A stretch of DNA of 64,000 nt from Variovorax boronicumulans (GTDB taxonomy: Bacteria > Pseudomonadota > Gammaproteobacteria > Burkholderiales > Burkholderiaceae_C): NCBI RefSeq assembly GCF_029892485.1, contig NZ_JARXVG010000002.1, forward strand, positions 1 through 64,000. Direction: 5' to 3'. Shown in pieces: positions 8,381 through 19,175 of the stretch. The notes below the pieces were generated by a model. It was not told the origin of the DNA. It made no database searches and saw only the letters and a list, made by a program, of their open reading frames with translations. The position numbers and the translations under genes are program-made. The stretch's first letter is position 1. Every line of letters starts with the position of its first letter.

Positions 8381-9406
8381 TCATCGAGGCGCATCGGCCT
8401 GCGCGTCGTAGCTGCCGCCGCGCGCGGCCTTGTTGCAGCCCGTGCGGAACACGAGCGCCTGCTGGGCCTGTGCGACGTTGGCGGCCTGGCCCTTCCAGAG
8501 GTCGAGCGCCGGTTGCTGCACGGCACGCGAGAACGAGAAGGTCAGCGCCCAGGGCATGCGCGACTTGAACTTCAGGTTCATCGCGTTGAGCCGCGCGGAA
8601 GCCAGTTGCGCCGACTGCCCGCCCGAGAGAAACGCCACGCCCGGCACGGCGGCCGGCACCGTACGCAAGAGGCACGCGACCGTGGCATCGGCCACCGCAT
8701 CCACGCTGTCTTGCGTCTTGCTGCCTTGCCCCGGCAGCACCATGTTCGGCTTGAGCAGCATGCCTTCGAGCACCACGCCCTGCGCATTCAGCTGGATGAA
8801 CACTTCGCGCAAGACCTCTTCGGTGACCTCGGCGCATCGCGCGAGCGAATGGTCGCCGTCCATCAGCACTTCAGGCTCGACGATGGGCACGACGCCGGCC
8901 TCCTGGCACAACGCCGCGTAGCGTGCGAGCGCATGCGCGTTGACATCGATGCAGGCCCGCGTGGGCAAGCCGTCGCCAATGGCGATCACCCCGCGCCACT
9001 TGGCGAAGCGGGCGCCCATGCCGACGTACTCGGCCAGCCGCTCGCGCAGGCCATCGAGGCCTTCGGTGACGGTCTCACCCGGATGGCCGGGCAACGCCTT
9101 CGCGCCCGTATCGACCTTGATGCCGGGGATGATTCCCGCGTCGGCCAGCGCCTGGGCGAAAGGCTTGCCTGCATTGGTTTTCTGGCGGATCGTTTCATCG
9201 AACAGGATCGCGCCACTGATGCTGCCGGCGAGGCCGGGCGCAGTGACGATCAGCTCGCGCCAGTCGCGCCTGGCATCCGCCGTTTGCGGAATGCCCAGCG
9301 CGGCGAAGCGCTTGTTGCAGGTGGCATTGCTCTCGTCCATCGCGAGCAGGCCCTTGTTGCCGGCGACCAGCGCCTGGGCGGTATCGATCAATGTCTGTGC
9401 AGTCAT
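8381..9406 (-). CDS. class I fructose-bisphosphate aldolase
   Basis: Protein of 341 aa, typical length for class I aldolases. Motifs include LLAMDESNATCNKRF, PGIKVDTGAK, ARFAKWRGV, VPIVEPEVLMDGDH, the lysine region LEGMLLKPNMV (Schiff-base Lys) and FLSGGQS. It cleaves fructose-1,6-bisphosphate to triose phosphates. The start ATG gives MTAQTLIDTAQ. It sits 13 bp upstream of the CoA-transferase and 47 bp after the FAD oxidoreductase, an unusual place for a central-metabolism gene in an amino-acid operon; it may act on another ketose or simply be co-transcribed. Confidence 0.92.
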   Translation of the reverse strand: MTAQTLIDTAQALVAGNKGLLAMDESNATCNKRFAALGIPQTADARRDWRELIVTAPGLAGSISGAILFDETIRQKTNAGKPFAQALADAGIIPGIKVDTGAKALPGHPGETVTEGLDGLRERLAEYVGMGARFAKWRGVIAIGDGLPTRACIDVNAHALARYAALCQEAGVVPIVEPEVLMDGDHSLARCAEVTEEVLREVFIQLNAQGVVLEGMLLKPNMVLPGQGSKTQDSVDAVADATVACLLRTVPAAVPGVAFLSGGQSAQLASARLNAMNLKFKSRMPWALTFSFSRAVQQPALDLWKGQAANVAQAQQALVFRTGCNKAARGGSYDAQADAPR

Positions 9407-9453
9407 TGGGGCACCTTTCTGGCGGGCATGGTACGCCCCTGCCCCCGCTGCAT

Positions 9454-10626
9454 CTAGATCACGTTCTTCTCGAGCAAGGGCTTGTTGTCCAGGATGCGCG
9501 CGAACGAGACCGGCGAAAGGTCGAGGCTGCGGTAACCGCCGAAGCGGATCAGCTCCGCAATGCCGCGCCCCGCAGCCGGGCATTGCTGCAGCCCGTGGCC
9601 CGAGAAGCCGTTCGCGAAGAACAGGTTGTCGCAGTCCGGGTGCAGGCCGAGGATCGCGTTGTGGTCAAACACGTTCATCTCGTAGTAGCCGGCCCAGGCG
9701 CCAGTCATGCGGATGGCTTCGAAGGCGGGAATGCGTTCGGCCAGCGCGGGCCAGATGAGTTCGTCGAAGGCGCCGTACTCGACATCGAGCGGCGCGTCGT
9801 CGTGGTCCTGGTCTTCGGGCGGCGCAAAGCCGCAGATGAACTGGCGGCCTTCGGGGCGCAGCCAGATGCCCGAGGTGTCGATGATCAGCGGGCAGCCCGG
9901 CAGCGTCTCGGGACATGAGAAGCTGAACACGCTGCGGCGTCGGCCGCGCACCGGCAGGTCGATGCCGGCCCATCCGGCCACCTTCGCGGCCCAGGCGCCT
10001 GCGGCGTTGACGACGATGTCGGCTTCGAGCGTCTCGCCGCTGTCCAGCTGCACGGCGGTGACTGTGCGGCCGTTGCGCCGCAGCCCCGTCGCATGCGCCT
10101 GCACGTACCGCACCCCCTGCGACGCGGCCTTCTTGCGGAAGGCCTGCAGCAGGCTGTAGCCGTCATACCAGCCCTCGCCCGAGAGGCCCAGCGATGCGAG
10201 TTCGACGCCCTCGGTCGATATCCATGGGAAGCGCGCCTTCAGTTCGTCGGGCGTCATCAGCGCCACGTCCACCGCGTGCGCCTTCTGCGTTGCGTGGTTC
10301 TCGCGCAGCACCTCCACGCCCGCAGCAGAAGCCAGGTACAGGTAGCCCGGCTCGACGAGGCCGATGTCCGGCACGTCGTCGCCGACGCGCAAGGTCTCGC
10401 CCAGATGCCGGAAGAAGTCGATGCCGTAGAGCGACATCTCGATGTTGATGGCGGTGGAGAACTGCTGGCGGATCGAACTGGCCGACAGCGCCGACGAGGC
10501 CTGCTTGTACGAGAAGTCGCGCTCGACCACCGTGACCTCGAAAGGCTCCGCCTCCGGGTCCTGGGTCAGAAAGTACGCGATGGCCGAGCCGATGGCCCCG
10601 CCGCCGATGATCACCACTCGCCGCAT
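9454..10626 (-). CDS. FAD-dependent amino-acid oxidoreductase (DadA/glycine oxidase family)
   Basis: Protein of 390 aa. An N-terminal Rossmann FAD site VVIIGGGAIGSAIAYFLT is followed by ERDF and the C-terminal signature FFANGFSGHGLQQCPAAGRG, where FAD is held. It belongs to the DAO superfamily that oxidises secondary or D-amino acids such as sarcosine, proline or D-amino acids. The ATG at 10626 gives MRRVVIIGGG. It follows the ornithine-cyclodeaminase-like gene by 13 bp; oxidation to an imine by this enzyme and reduction of a cyclic imine by its neighbour could be linked steps. The substrate is unknown. Confidence 0.88.
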   Translation of the reverse strand: MRRVVIIGGGAIGSAIAYFLTQDPEAEPFEVTVVERDFSYKQASSALSASSIRQQFSTAINIEMSLYGIDFFRHLGETLRVGDDVPDIGLVEPGYLYLASAAGVEVLRENHATQKAHAVDVALMTPDELKARFPWISTEGVELASLGLSGEGWYDGYSLLQAFRKKAASQGVRYVQAHATGLRRNGRTVTAVQLDSGETLEADIVVNAAGAWAAKVAGWAGIDLPVRGRRRSVFSFSCPETLPGCPLIIDTSGIWLRPEGRQFICGFAPPEDQDHDDAPLDVEYGAFDELIWPALAERIPAFEAIRMTGAWAGYYEMNVFDHNAILGLHPDCDNLFFANGFSGHGLQQCPAAGRGIAELIRFGGYRSLDLSPVSFARILDNKPLLEKNVI

Positions 10627-10639
10627 GAATGTCTTCCGT

Positions 10640-11545
10640 TCATCGTTGCTGTTGATGCGTGTACGCCAGTTGCGCCGCCGCCAGATCCCACAGCGCATGC
10701 CCCACGGTCTTGATCAGCACCGGCCGGTCTTGCGTTGCCGGCTCCGCGTTGGCGAAGGCCTGCACGGTGGACCAGTCGACGCCCGCCTGAATCAGGTCGC
10801 CCGCCTCGTTGCGCGCACCCTCCAGCGTATCCACAAACACGGCGCAGCGGCGCACGAGTTCGGGCGGCACCTCGGCCATGTCGGCGCGGTAGGCGCCGAC
10901 GGCGATCACCGTTGCGTCCGGTCGCACCTTCGGCGGGATCACGGGTGTCGAAGAATTGGTCGTGGCGACGATCACGTCGGCCTTTTCGCTGACCTGCGCC
11001 GGATCGGCGATTGCGCTGGCGTCCACGCCGAGCGTGCGCATGTGCTGCGCCAGTTGTTCGGCATGAGCTTCGGTGCGCGCGTGAATCCACAGATGGCGCA
11101 CGCCTGCGACTTCCGCAAACGCCTCGGCATGCGAACGCGCCTGCACGCCCGCGCCGATCAGCAACATGCGGCCACCGACAACGCGCCCTGCCCTTGCGGC
11201 TCCGGCCAGCGACAACGCCGCGGTGCGACGCGCGGTCAACACATTGCCGTCCATCGCTAGCAGCCGGGCGCCGGTGGCGGCGTCCATCAGCGTGACCTCG
11301 CCCTGCACCACGGGCAATCCGAGTCCGGCGTTCGCTGCATGCACGGTCACGGTCTTGAGCGCTGCGAAGCGCGCGTCCGCCGCAGGCATCAGCAGCAGCA
11401 CGCCGCCGCCCGCGAGCGGCACCGAGGTCCGGGTCGCGGCATGCGCCTCGCCCCGGCGCTCTCGCTCGAACATCTGCAGCAGCGCCTCGACCAGCGCCCC
11501 GTAAGGCAGCGCCGCTGCCGTTTCCGCCGCGTTCAGCGTCCGCAT
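10640..11545 (-). CDS. ornithine cyclodeaminase / mu-crystallin family protein
   Basis: Protein of 301 aa with the family NAD(P) site RMLLIGAGVQARSHAEAF and the segments LTARRTAALSLAG and VIAVGAYRADMAEVP. The family includes ornithine cyclodeaminase, alanine dehydrogenase, and ketimine reductases that reduce pyrroline- or piperideine-2-carboxylate. Lying 13 bp from an FAD amino-acid oxidase and 11 bp from a binding-protein gene, it is probably a ketimine reductase or cyclodeaminase in uptake and breakdown of a cyclic or basic amino acid. Confidence 0.88.
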   Translation of the reverse strand: MRTLNAAETAAALPYGALVEALLQMFERERRGEAHAATRTSVPLAGGGVLLLMPAADARFAALKTVTVHAANAGLGLPVVQGEVTLMDAATGARLLAMDGNVLTARRTAALSLAGAARAGRVVGGRMLLIGAGVQARSHAEAFAEVAGVRHLWIHARTEAHAEQLAQHMRTLGVDASAIADPAQVSEKADVIVATTNSSTPVIPPKVRPDATVIAVGAYRADMAEVPPELVRRCAVFVDTLEGARNEAGDLIQAGVDWSTVQAFANAEPATQDRPVLIKTVGHALWDLAAAQLAYTHQQQR

Positions 11546-11556
11546 GCGTGCCGAGT

Positions 11557-12702
11557 TCAGGAGCCGGCCACTCGGACGCGCTTGCCGTCCTTGTAGGTGA
11601 AGACGGTGAAGTCCGGCTTCTGCAGGTTGCCCTTGGCATCGAAGCTGATGGCGCCGGTGACGCCGTCGAACTTCACCTTGCGCATCGCGGGCAGGTAGGC
11701 CTCGGGTTCGACCGAGTTGGCCGCGCGCATGCCGGCGGCGAGCGCCATCATGGCGTCGTAGAGGTACGGCGCATAGGTCAGCACCTCGACGCCGAAGCGG
11801 GCCTTGTAGCGCTGCTCGAACTCTGCACCCTTGGAAGTCTTCTCGATCTCCTTGCCGCCGCGCGTGCAGTACAGCAGGTCGTCGACCGCGCCTGCGCTGA
11901 TCTTGGCGACCTCGTTGGTGCACAGGCCATCGGTGCCCAGCAGCTTGGCGGTAATGCCCAGCTGCTTCATCTGCCGTGCGATCAGGCCGCCCTGCGCGTC
12001 CATGCCGCCGTAGAACACCACGTCGGGCTGCTTGGCCTTGATGCTGGTGAGGATGGCCATGAAGTCGGTGGCCTTGTCGCTGCCGAACTCCTGCGCGACG
12101 ATGGTGCCGCCCAGGCCCTTCACGCCGCGCGTGAACACCTCGGCCGCGCCCTGGCCGTAGGCGGTGCGGTCGTCGATCACCGCGATCTTCCTGGCCTTGA
12201 GGTCTTTCACCGTGAAGTCGGCAATGGCCATGCCCACGTCGTCGTCGCTCGCCAGGATGCGGAAGACGTTGTTGTAGCCCTGCTTGGTGAAGGTCGGGTT
12301 GGTGGCGGTCGACACGTCGGGCAGGCCCGCGCGGCTGTAGACGGCCGAGGCCGGGATCGCGGCGCCCGAGTTGAAGTGGCCGAGCATGCCCTTGACGCCC
12401 ATGTCGGCCAGCTTGTTGGCGACCACCATGGCCTGCTTCGGGTCGGCCTGGTCGTCTTCGGACTGCAGCACGAACTTGATCTTCTTGCCGCCGATGACGA
12501 GGCCCTGCTTGTTCAGGTCTTCGACCGCAAGGCGCGCCCCGTTGTCGTTGTCCTTGCCCCAGTGGGCGGCGCCGCCGGTGAGCGAGCCGGCGTGGCCGAT
12601 GGTGACGGTCTGCTCGGCCTGCGCGAGCGCGGCGGTGGGCAGACCAAGAACGGAAGCCAGTGCAATGCCCAGGGCAGTGCGACGGGTGCGCAAGACAATC
12701 AT
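11557..12702 (-). CDS. branched-chain amino-acid type ABC transporter substrate-binding protein
   Basis: Protein of 381 aa. A Sec signal peptide (about residues 1-27, ending ALAQA) precedes a type I periplasmic binding fold of the LivJ kind: IGHAGSLTGGAAHWGKDN, ARLAVEDLN, KGMLGHFNSGAAIP, DDRTAYGQG and YAPYLYDAMMAL. The ATG at 12702 is chosen because AGGAGAC lies 7 nt upstream; an ATG at 12717 would overlap that site. It is the first gene of the minus-strand operon. No livHMGF permease or ATPase genes are in the window, so it must use transporter parts encoded elsewhere. Confidence 0.92.
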   Translation of the reverse strand: MIVLRTRRTALGIALASVLGLPTAALAQAEQTVTIGHAGSLTGGAAHWGKDNDNGARLAVEDLNKQGLVIGGKKIKFVLQSEDDQADPKQAMVVANKLADMGVKGMLGHFNSGAAIPASAVYSRAGLPDVSTATNPTFTKQGYNNVFRILASDDDVGMAIADFTVKDLKARKIAVIDDRTAYGQGAAEVFTRGVKGLGGTIVAQEFGSDKATDFMAILTSIKAKQPDVVFYGGMDAQGGLIARQMKQLGITAKLLGTDGLCTNEVAKISAGAVDDLLYCTRGGKEIEKTSKGAEFEQRYKARFGVEVLTYAPYLYDAMMALAAGMRAANSVEPEAYLPAMRKVKFDGVTGAISFDAKGNLQKPDFTVFTYKDGKRVRVAGS

Positions 12703-12739
12703 CGGAAGTCTCCTCATATCGTTGGCGGGGTCGAGCCGC

Positions 12740-12769
12740 AGAATAGAGTCGCGGCGGCATGCGAAACAA
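12740..12769 (-). promoter_or_regulatory. sigma-70 promoter for the binding-protein operon
   Basis: Read on the minus strand: -35 TTGTTT (12769-12764), an 18-bp spacer, -10 TATTCT (12745-12740). The start site would be near 12733, giving a leader of about 30 nt to the ATG at 12702. The spacing and the palindrome placed at about -55 support it. Confidence 0.55.
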
Positions 12770-12781
12770 ACGCTAAATACT

Positions 12782-12793
12782 CACAACGTTGTG
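12782..12793. promoter_or_regulatory. LysR-type operator palindrome
   Basis: Perfect 12-bp palindrome CACAACGTTGTG in the 174-bp region between the divergent LysR gene and the binding-protein operon. Its centre is about 55 bp upstream of the predicted transcription start, the usual place for a LysR activator site. Confidence 0.55.
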
Positions 12794-12876
12794 CACCGCC
12801 GGAAGGACCGGACAACGAGACCGCCGGGCACGGCAGGTGCTTGCGGCAGCAGGACAGAAGAGACAACAGGCATTCG

Positions 12877-13770
12877 ATGAGAAAAGACATTCCCAACCTG
12901 GGCGCACTGCAGGCCTTCGAGGCCTCGGCGCGGCTGGGGAGCTTCACCCGCGCGGCGGCCGAGCTGGCGCTGACGCAGAGCGCGGTCGGGCGGCAGGTGG
13001 CGATGCTGGAGCAGCGGCTCGGCGTGCCCCTCTTCTCGCGCGTGCGCCGGCGCTTGACGCTCACCGACGTCGGGCGCGAATACGCGGCGCGCATCCGCCG
13101 GCACCTCGACCAGATCCGGCGCGACACGCTCGAGATCAGCGCCGGCCACGACATGGGCTTCGTGCTGGAACTGGCCGTCGTGCCGACCTTCGCGACGCAG
13201 TGGCTGATTCCGCGGCTGCCCGATTTCAGCCGGCTGCATCCGAACATCACGGTCAATCTGTCGGCGCGCTCGCAGCCCTTCTCCTTCCAGGAAAACGCAT
13301 ACGACGCGGCGATCTATTTCGGCGACCAGTTCTGGCCCAACACGCGCGGCGGGCTGATCTTTGCCGAGGGCCAGATGGTGCCGATCTGCAGCCCCGCCTT
13401 TCGCGACGCCAACGGACCGTGGGACGAAGCCGGCTTCGAGCGCTGCCGGCATGTGCACCTGAGCACGCGCGCACATGCATGGCGCGACTGGTATGCCCAG
13501 CAGGGCTGGGACTACACGGTGCACGCCTCGCGCGGACCGCGCTACGAGCTCTTCACGATGGTGGTCGCCGCGACGGCCGCGGGCATGGGCGTAGGCCTCG
13601 CGCCGCGCATCCTGATCGAACACGAACTGCGCACCGGCGAACTGGTGATCCCCGTGGACCGGCACCTCGACGTGCCGCAGGGCTACTACTTCGCGTACCC
13701 CGAAGGCCGTCCGGCCTCCGGGGCGCTGGAGCAGTTCAAGCAGTGGGTGCTCGGCTTGACGCCTGCCTAG
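12877..13770 (+). CDS. LysR family transcriptional regulator (GcvA-like)
   Basis: Protein of 297 aa. The N-terminal winged helix (about 5-65) reads ALQAFEASARLGSFTRAAAE and QSAVGRQVAMLEQRLG, and the C-terminal effector domain contains VVPTFATQWLIPRLPDF, the GcvA-group signature. It is divergent from the binding protein/amino-acid enzyme operon and very probably controls it through the CACAACGTTGTG palindrome between them. The start ATG gives MRKDIPNLGALQ. The effector is probably the amino acid handled by the operon. Confidence 0.92.
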   Translation: MRKDIPNLGALQAFEASARLGSFTRAAAELALTQSAVGRQVAMLEQRLGVPLFSRVRRRLTLTDVGREYAARIRRHLDQIRRDTLEISAGHDMGFVLELAVVPTFATQWLIPRLPDFSRLHPNITVNLSARSQPFSFQENAYDAAIYFGDQFWPNTRGGLIFAEGQMVPICSPAFRDANGPWDEAGFERCRHVHLSTRAHAWRDWYAQQGWDYTVHASRGPRYELFTMVVAATAAGMGVGLAPRILIEHELRTGELVIPVDRHLDVPQGYYFAYPEGRPASGALEQFKQWVLGLTPA

Positions 13771-13820
13771 AACCCCTTCGCGAGCCGGGCTTTCGGGGGT
13801 CGCTGGGTAACATCAACCGC

Positions 13821-14273
13821 ATGCAGATCGCGATTGAAAATCCCAACCAACCCGACGTCATCCAGCTCATCGACGACCTCGACGCGTACCAGAAGCCGCT
13901 CTATCCGCCGGAGGCCCACTACGGCATCGACATCGCGGCGCTGTCCGCCGCGAATGTGCTGTTCGCCGTTGCGCGCGACGAAGTGGGCACGGCGGTTGGC
14001 TGCGGGGCCATCGTCATGGAGCCCGGGTATGGCGAGCTCAAGCGGATGTATGTGCGGCCGGAGCACCGTGGACAAGGCGTTGCGGCCAAGGTGCTGGCCT
14101 TTCTCGAAAGCGAAGCGACGGCCAGGGGCTGTGCGATGTTCAGACTGGAGACGGGTGTGAGCCAGCCCGAGGCGCTGTCGTTCTATGCGCGCTCGGGGTA
14201 TGCGCGGCGTGAAAGGTTCGGGCGTTATCCGGAAGACCCGCTGAGTGTTTTCATGCAGAAGGATGCGGGCTGA
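13821..14273 (+). CDS. GNAT family N-acetyltransferase
   Basis: Protein of 150 aa with the acetyl-CoA binding motif MYVRPEHRGQGVAAKVLAFLE and a C-terminal ALSFYARSGYARRERFG, as in the PhnO/YhfO-like GNAT group. It lies 50 bp downstream of the LysR gene and 21 bp upstream of the extensin-like gene. The acceptor substrate is not predictable. Confidence 0.88.
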   Translation: MQIAIENPNQPDVIQLIDDLDAYQKPLYPPEAHYGIDIAALSAANVLFAVARDEVGTAVGCGAIVMEPGYGELKRMYVRPEHRGQGVAAKVLAFLESEATARGCAMFRLETGVSQPEALSFYARSGYARRERFGRYPEDPLSVFMQKDAG

Positions 14274-14294
14274 GCCGCATCTGAAGGCAGCGAG

Positions 14295-15035
14295 ATGACT
14301 CCGATACCTGCCGCGTCATCGCGCCGCGGCCTTTGGGTCGGCCTCGGGTTCTGCGCCGTGCTCGCCACGGGCGCATGGGCCGTGATGAGCGGCACCGTCG
14401 AAGTGCCGGAACGCTTCAACCCGTGGGCACCGCTCGACGTGGCGGCCGAGCCCGACTGGCTGACCGGCTTCAAGCTCGCCCGCGCACGCCGCGATCCCAC
14501 GCGCTGCCTCGCGGCGCTGGCGCGAACCGGCATGCAATACGACCTGCTGCCTGATCGCGTCACCGGCGAAGGCTGCGGCTTCGAGAACGCTGTGCGGTTG
14601 CGCGCGGCCGGCGTGCGCTTCGGCACGGCGCCTTCGCTCAGTTGCCCCATGGCACTGTCCTTCTTCATGTGGGAGAAGCACGCGCTGCAGCCGGCCGCGA
14701 CGCAACATTTCGGCCAGACGGTGGTGGCCATCGAGCATCTGGGCAGCTATGCGTGCCGCAACGTGAATCGCGGCGAAGGCGCGGTGCCGGGCGCGCCGCG
14801 CAGCCGGCATGCGACAGCCGATGCATTCGACGTGGCCGGCCTGACGCTCGCCAGCGGTCAGCGCATTGCCGTGAAGCGGGACTGGTCCGGCAGCGGCGAA
14901 CCGGCAGACCTGCTGCTGCGCGATGCGCATCGCGGCGCCTGCCGGTTCTTCGATGGCGTGCTGGGGCCCGACTACAACGCGGCGCACAGGGATCACTTTC
15001 ATCTGGAGACTGGCGGCTATTCGATGTGCCGCTAG
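14295..15035 (+). CDS. extensin-like (M15-related) secreted protein
   Basis: Protein of 246 aa with an N-terminal membrane/signal segment (about residues 10-32) and a C-terminal extensin-like domain. CRNVNRGEGA, SRHATADAFDVAG and AAHRDHFHLE carry the His/Asp pattern of the M15 D-Ala-D-Ala peptidase-like zinc fold, and six Cys residues could form disulfides. It is exported or membrane-anchored and facing the periplasm. A role in peptidoglycan peptide cleavage is an inference from the motif only. Confidence 0.82.
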   Translation: MTPIPAASSRRGLWVGLGFCAVLATGAWAVMSGTVEVPERFNPWAPLDVAAEPDWLTGFKLARARRDPTRCLAALARTGMQYDLLPDRVTGEGCGFENAVRLRAAGVRFGTAPSLSCPMALSFFMWEKHALQPAATQHFGQTVVAIEHLGSYACRNVNRGEGAVPGAPRSRHATADAFDVAGLTLASGQRIAVKRDWSGSGEPADLLLRDAHRGACRFFDGVLGPDYNAAHRDHFHLETGGYSMCR

Positions 15036-15281
15036 CGGCGAGCTTGCATACCGCACTGCTCTGCAAGAAGCCCCGGGGAAACACCTAGAAGCGAAACCTG
15101 ACGCGAACTCGGACACGAGTTCCCAGAGGAGAAACCGCGCTTCCACCGCCTTTCCGAACCCTTTCGCGGCTGGCCCACAACTTGCGATCTCGATCAAAAA
15201 TGACAGAAAATTTTCTTGTTTGACTTATATTTGTAAACCAGTTTTCAAAAAAAGCACACTTTCGGGCTCCCCCGCACCTTC
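15036..15281 (+). promoter_or_regulatory. AT-rich promoter region of the RpiR/iaaA/gsi operon
   Basis: A 246-bp gap whose last 80 bp (about 15185-15265) is sharply AT-rich in a GC-rich setting, including TTGACT (15220-15225) and TATATTTGTAAA. It is the only sizeable gap before a run of co-directional genes, so the main promoter and probably the RpiR site lie here. I cannot fix an exact -35/-10 pair. Confidence 0.4.
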
Positions 15282-16256
15282 ATGAGCACCCCTGTCGACA
15301 CCCCAGGCACCACCGTGGCCCAGCGCATTGCGCAGGCGTTGCCGCGGCTGACGCGTTCGCACCGGCAGGTGGCCGACTACGTGCTGGAGCACCCGCTGCA
15401 AGTGGCCACGCTGCCCATCGACGAGCTCGCGGCCGCCGTGGGTGTCTCTGTCGCCACGGCCAACCGCTTTGCCCGTGCACTCGACTTCGACGGCTACGCC
15501 ACCTTCCGCGCCGAACTCGTGCGCGGCTTCGAATCGCTGGTGGCGCCGGTAGAGCGCCTGCGCGGCAACCTGGAGCATCCCAGCACGGTGGCCGAGGTGT
15601 TCGCCACCGCGCTCGACGAGAGCCGCCGCAACATCGAGGCCACGCGCCAGACGCTGGACTACACCGCCTGCGAAGCCGCGGTGGAGCGCATCGGCAAGGC
15701 GCGCTCGATCTATATCGCGGGCTTCGGCGCGAGCGGGTGGCTTGCGGGCCTCTTGCAGCACGGGCTGGACAGCAGTTGCCGCGACGTGCGCCTGCTCGCG
15801 GGCGTGAGCGGCGTCACGCATGCGGCCCGCGCCCTGATGCATGCGGGTCCCGAGGACGTGTTCATCGGCCTCACCTTTCCGCGCTACCTGACCGACACCG
15901 TGATGCTCGCGCAGATCGCGCGTGAACAAGGCTGCGGCGTGATCGCGCTCACCGACCGCCCGACCTCGCCGATGGCGCCGTTGGCCGACGTGGCGCTCTA
16001 TTGCCAGACCGAAACCAGCTACCGCCCCAATTGCGAGACCAGCGTGCTTGCGCTGGTCGAGGCGCTGACCAGCGCCGTGGCGCTGCGGGCGCCCGACCCG
16101 GTGCAGTCCGCCCGCCGCACGCTGCAGGTGCTGCGGCCCTGGCTGCACGGCGCGAACGGGCTGTCGCGCATCGACGGCATTGCCGCGCGCACCGCCGCCA
16201 CATTCGAGGCCGCCGCCCTGAACGGCGCGGCCGGAAAAAAGAAGAAAGCTTCCTGA
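15282..16256 (+). CDS. MurR/RpiR family transcriptional regulator with SIS domain
   Basis: Protein of 324 aa. The N-terminal helix-turn-helix (about 1-80) contains AQALPRLTRSHRQVADYVL and VGVSVATANRFARALDFDGY. The SIS domain (about 125-270) contains IYIAGFGASGWLAGLL and GLTFPRYLTDTVMLAQIAREQG. Family members sense phosphorylated sugars or muropeptide-derived sugars and control catabolic operons. Its stop overlaps the start of the isoaspartyl peptidase gene (TGATG), tying it to the iaaA-gsi-peptidase operon it probably regulates. Confidence 0.9.
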   Translation: MSTPVDTPGTTVAQRIAQALPRLTRSHRQVADYVLEHPLQVATLPIDELAAAVGVSVATANRFARALDFDGYATFRAELVRGFESLVAPVERLRGNLEHPSTVAEVFATALDESRRNIEATRQTLDYTACEAAVERIGKARSIYIAGFGASGWLAGLLQHGLDSSCRDVRLLAGVSGVTHAARALMHAGPEDVFIGLTFPRYLTDTVMLAQIAREQGCGVIALTDRPTSPMAPLADVALYCQTETSYRPNCETSVLALVEALTSAVALRAPDPVQSARRTLQVLRPWLHGANGLSRIDGIAARTAATFEAAALNGAAGKKKKAS

Positions 16257-17212
16257 TGAAGAAAACCACTCCCGTCATCGCCATCCACGGCGGTGCCGGC
16301 ACCATCAGCGCCGCGACGACCGGCACAGCGCAAGCGCAGGCGTATCACGACGCGCTGCAGAACATCGTGCGCGCCGCGCAGGCCGCGCTGCTCAAGGGCG
16401 CTTCCGCGCTCGACGCCACCTGCCTCGCCGTCGAACTGCTCGAGGAGTGCCCGCTCTTCAACGCGGGCCACGGCGCGGTCTTCACGCACGAGGAAACCCA
16501 CGAGCTCGATGCCGCCGTGATGGACGGCGCGACGCTCGCCGCCGGTGCCATCGCTGGCGTGTGCCACGTGCGCCGCCCGGTGCGCGCCGCGCGTGCCGTG
16601 CTCGAAGACGGCGCGCACGTGCTGTTGGCCGGCGCAGGCGCCGAAGCCTTCGCACGCGACCGCGGGCTCGAAATGGTCGAGCCCTTCTTCTTCTCTACGG
16701 AAGCACGCCGCCAGCAGCTCTACCGCGTGCGCGACACCGGCCGCGTGGTCACCGACCACGAAGGTGCGGCGATGACACCGCCGCTCGACGAAGACAAGAA
16801 ATTCGGCACCGTCGGCGCCGTCGCGCTCGACATGCACGGCCATCTCGCCGCCGCCACGTCGACGGGCGGCATGACCAACAAGCGCGTCGGCCGCATCGGT
16901 GATTCGCCGCTGATCGGTTCCGGCACCTACGCCGACGACCGCACCGCTGCCATCTCCTGCACCGGCAGCGGCGAAATGTTCATCCGCGTCGCGGCCGCCC
17001 ACGACATCTGCGCGCGCATGGCCTACGGCGGCGCAACGCTGGCAGCGGCCACGCACGCGGTGGTGCACCAATCGCTGCCCGCCATCGGCGGCACCGGCGG
17101 CCTGATCGCCGTCGACCGCCACGGCAACCTGAGCCTCGCCTTCAACACCGAAGGCATGTACCGCGGCCACGCGCGCGGCGATGAAGCGCCGGTGACGGCC
17201 ATCTTCGCCTGA
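16256..17212 (+). CDS. iaaA: isoaspartyl peptidase / L-asparaginase (Ntn hydrolase)
   Basis: Protein of 318 aa of the plant-type asparaginase family. It has IAIHGGAGT at the N-terminus, NAGHGAVF, the autocleavage site [12 protein letters not shown] with the nucleophile Thr185, [21 protein letters not shown], and a C-terminal GTGGLIAVD. It matures by self-cleavage into alpha and beta chains and hydrolyses isoaspartyl dipeptides and asparagine. It is followed by gsiABCD as in E. coli, where iaaA and gsiABCD form one operon. Confidence 0.95.
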   Translation: MKKTTPVIAIHGGAGTISAATTGTAQAQAYHDALQNIVRAAQAALLKGASALDATCLAVELLEECPLFNAGHGAVFTHEETHELDAAVMDGATLAAGAIAGVCHVRRPVRAARAVLEDGAHVLLAGAGAEAFARDRGLEMVEPFFFSTEARRQQLYRVRDTGRVVTDHEGAAMTPPLDEDKKFGTVGAVALDMHGHLAAATSTGGMTNKRVGRIGDSPLIGSGTYADDRTAAISCTGSGEMFIRVAAAHDICARMAYGGATLAAATHAVVHQSLPAIGGTGGLIAVDRHGNLSLAFNTEGMYRGHARGDEAPVTAIFA

Positions 17213-17241
17213 CGCGCGCCCCTCTCTTTCCCTCGCACTCC

Positions 17242-19119
<1,878 letters not shown>

Positions 19120-19175
19120 TTTTTCCAACCGCAGGCCCGGCCTGTTTTTTCTCACGAACCGACTGGAGTTCTTCC

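Noticed and set aside
13771..13815. Small ACCCC/GGGGT stem after the LysR gene as a terminator
   Set aside because: Only five base pairs, long loop and no T tract.
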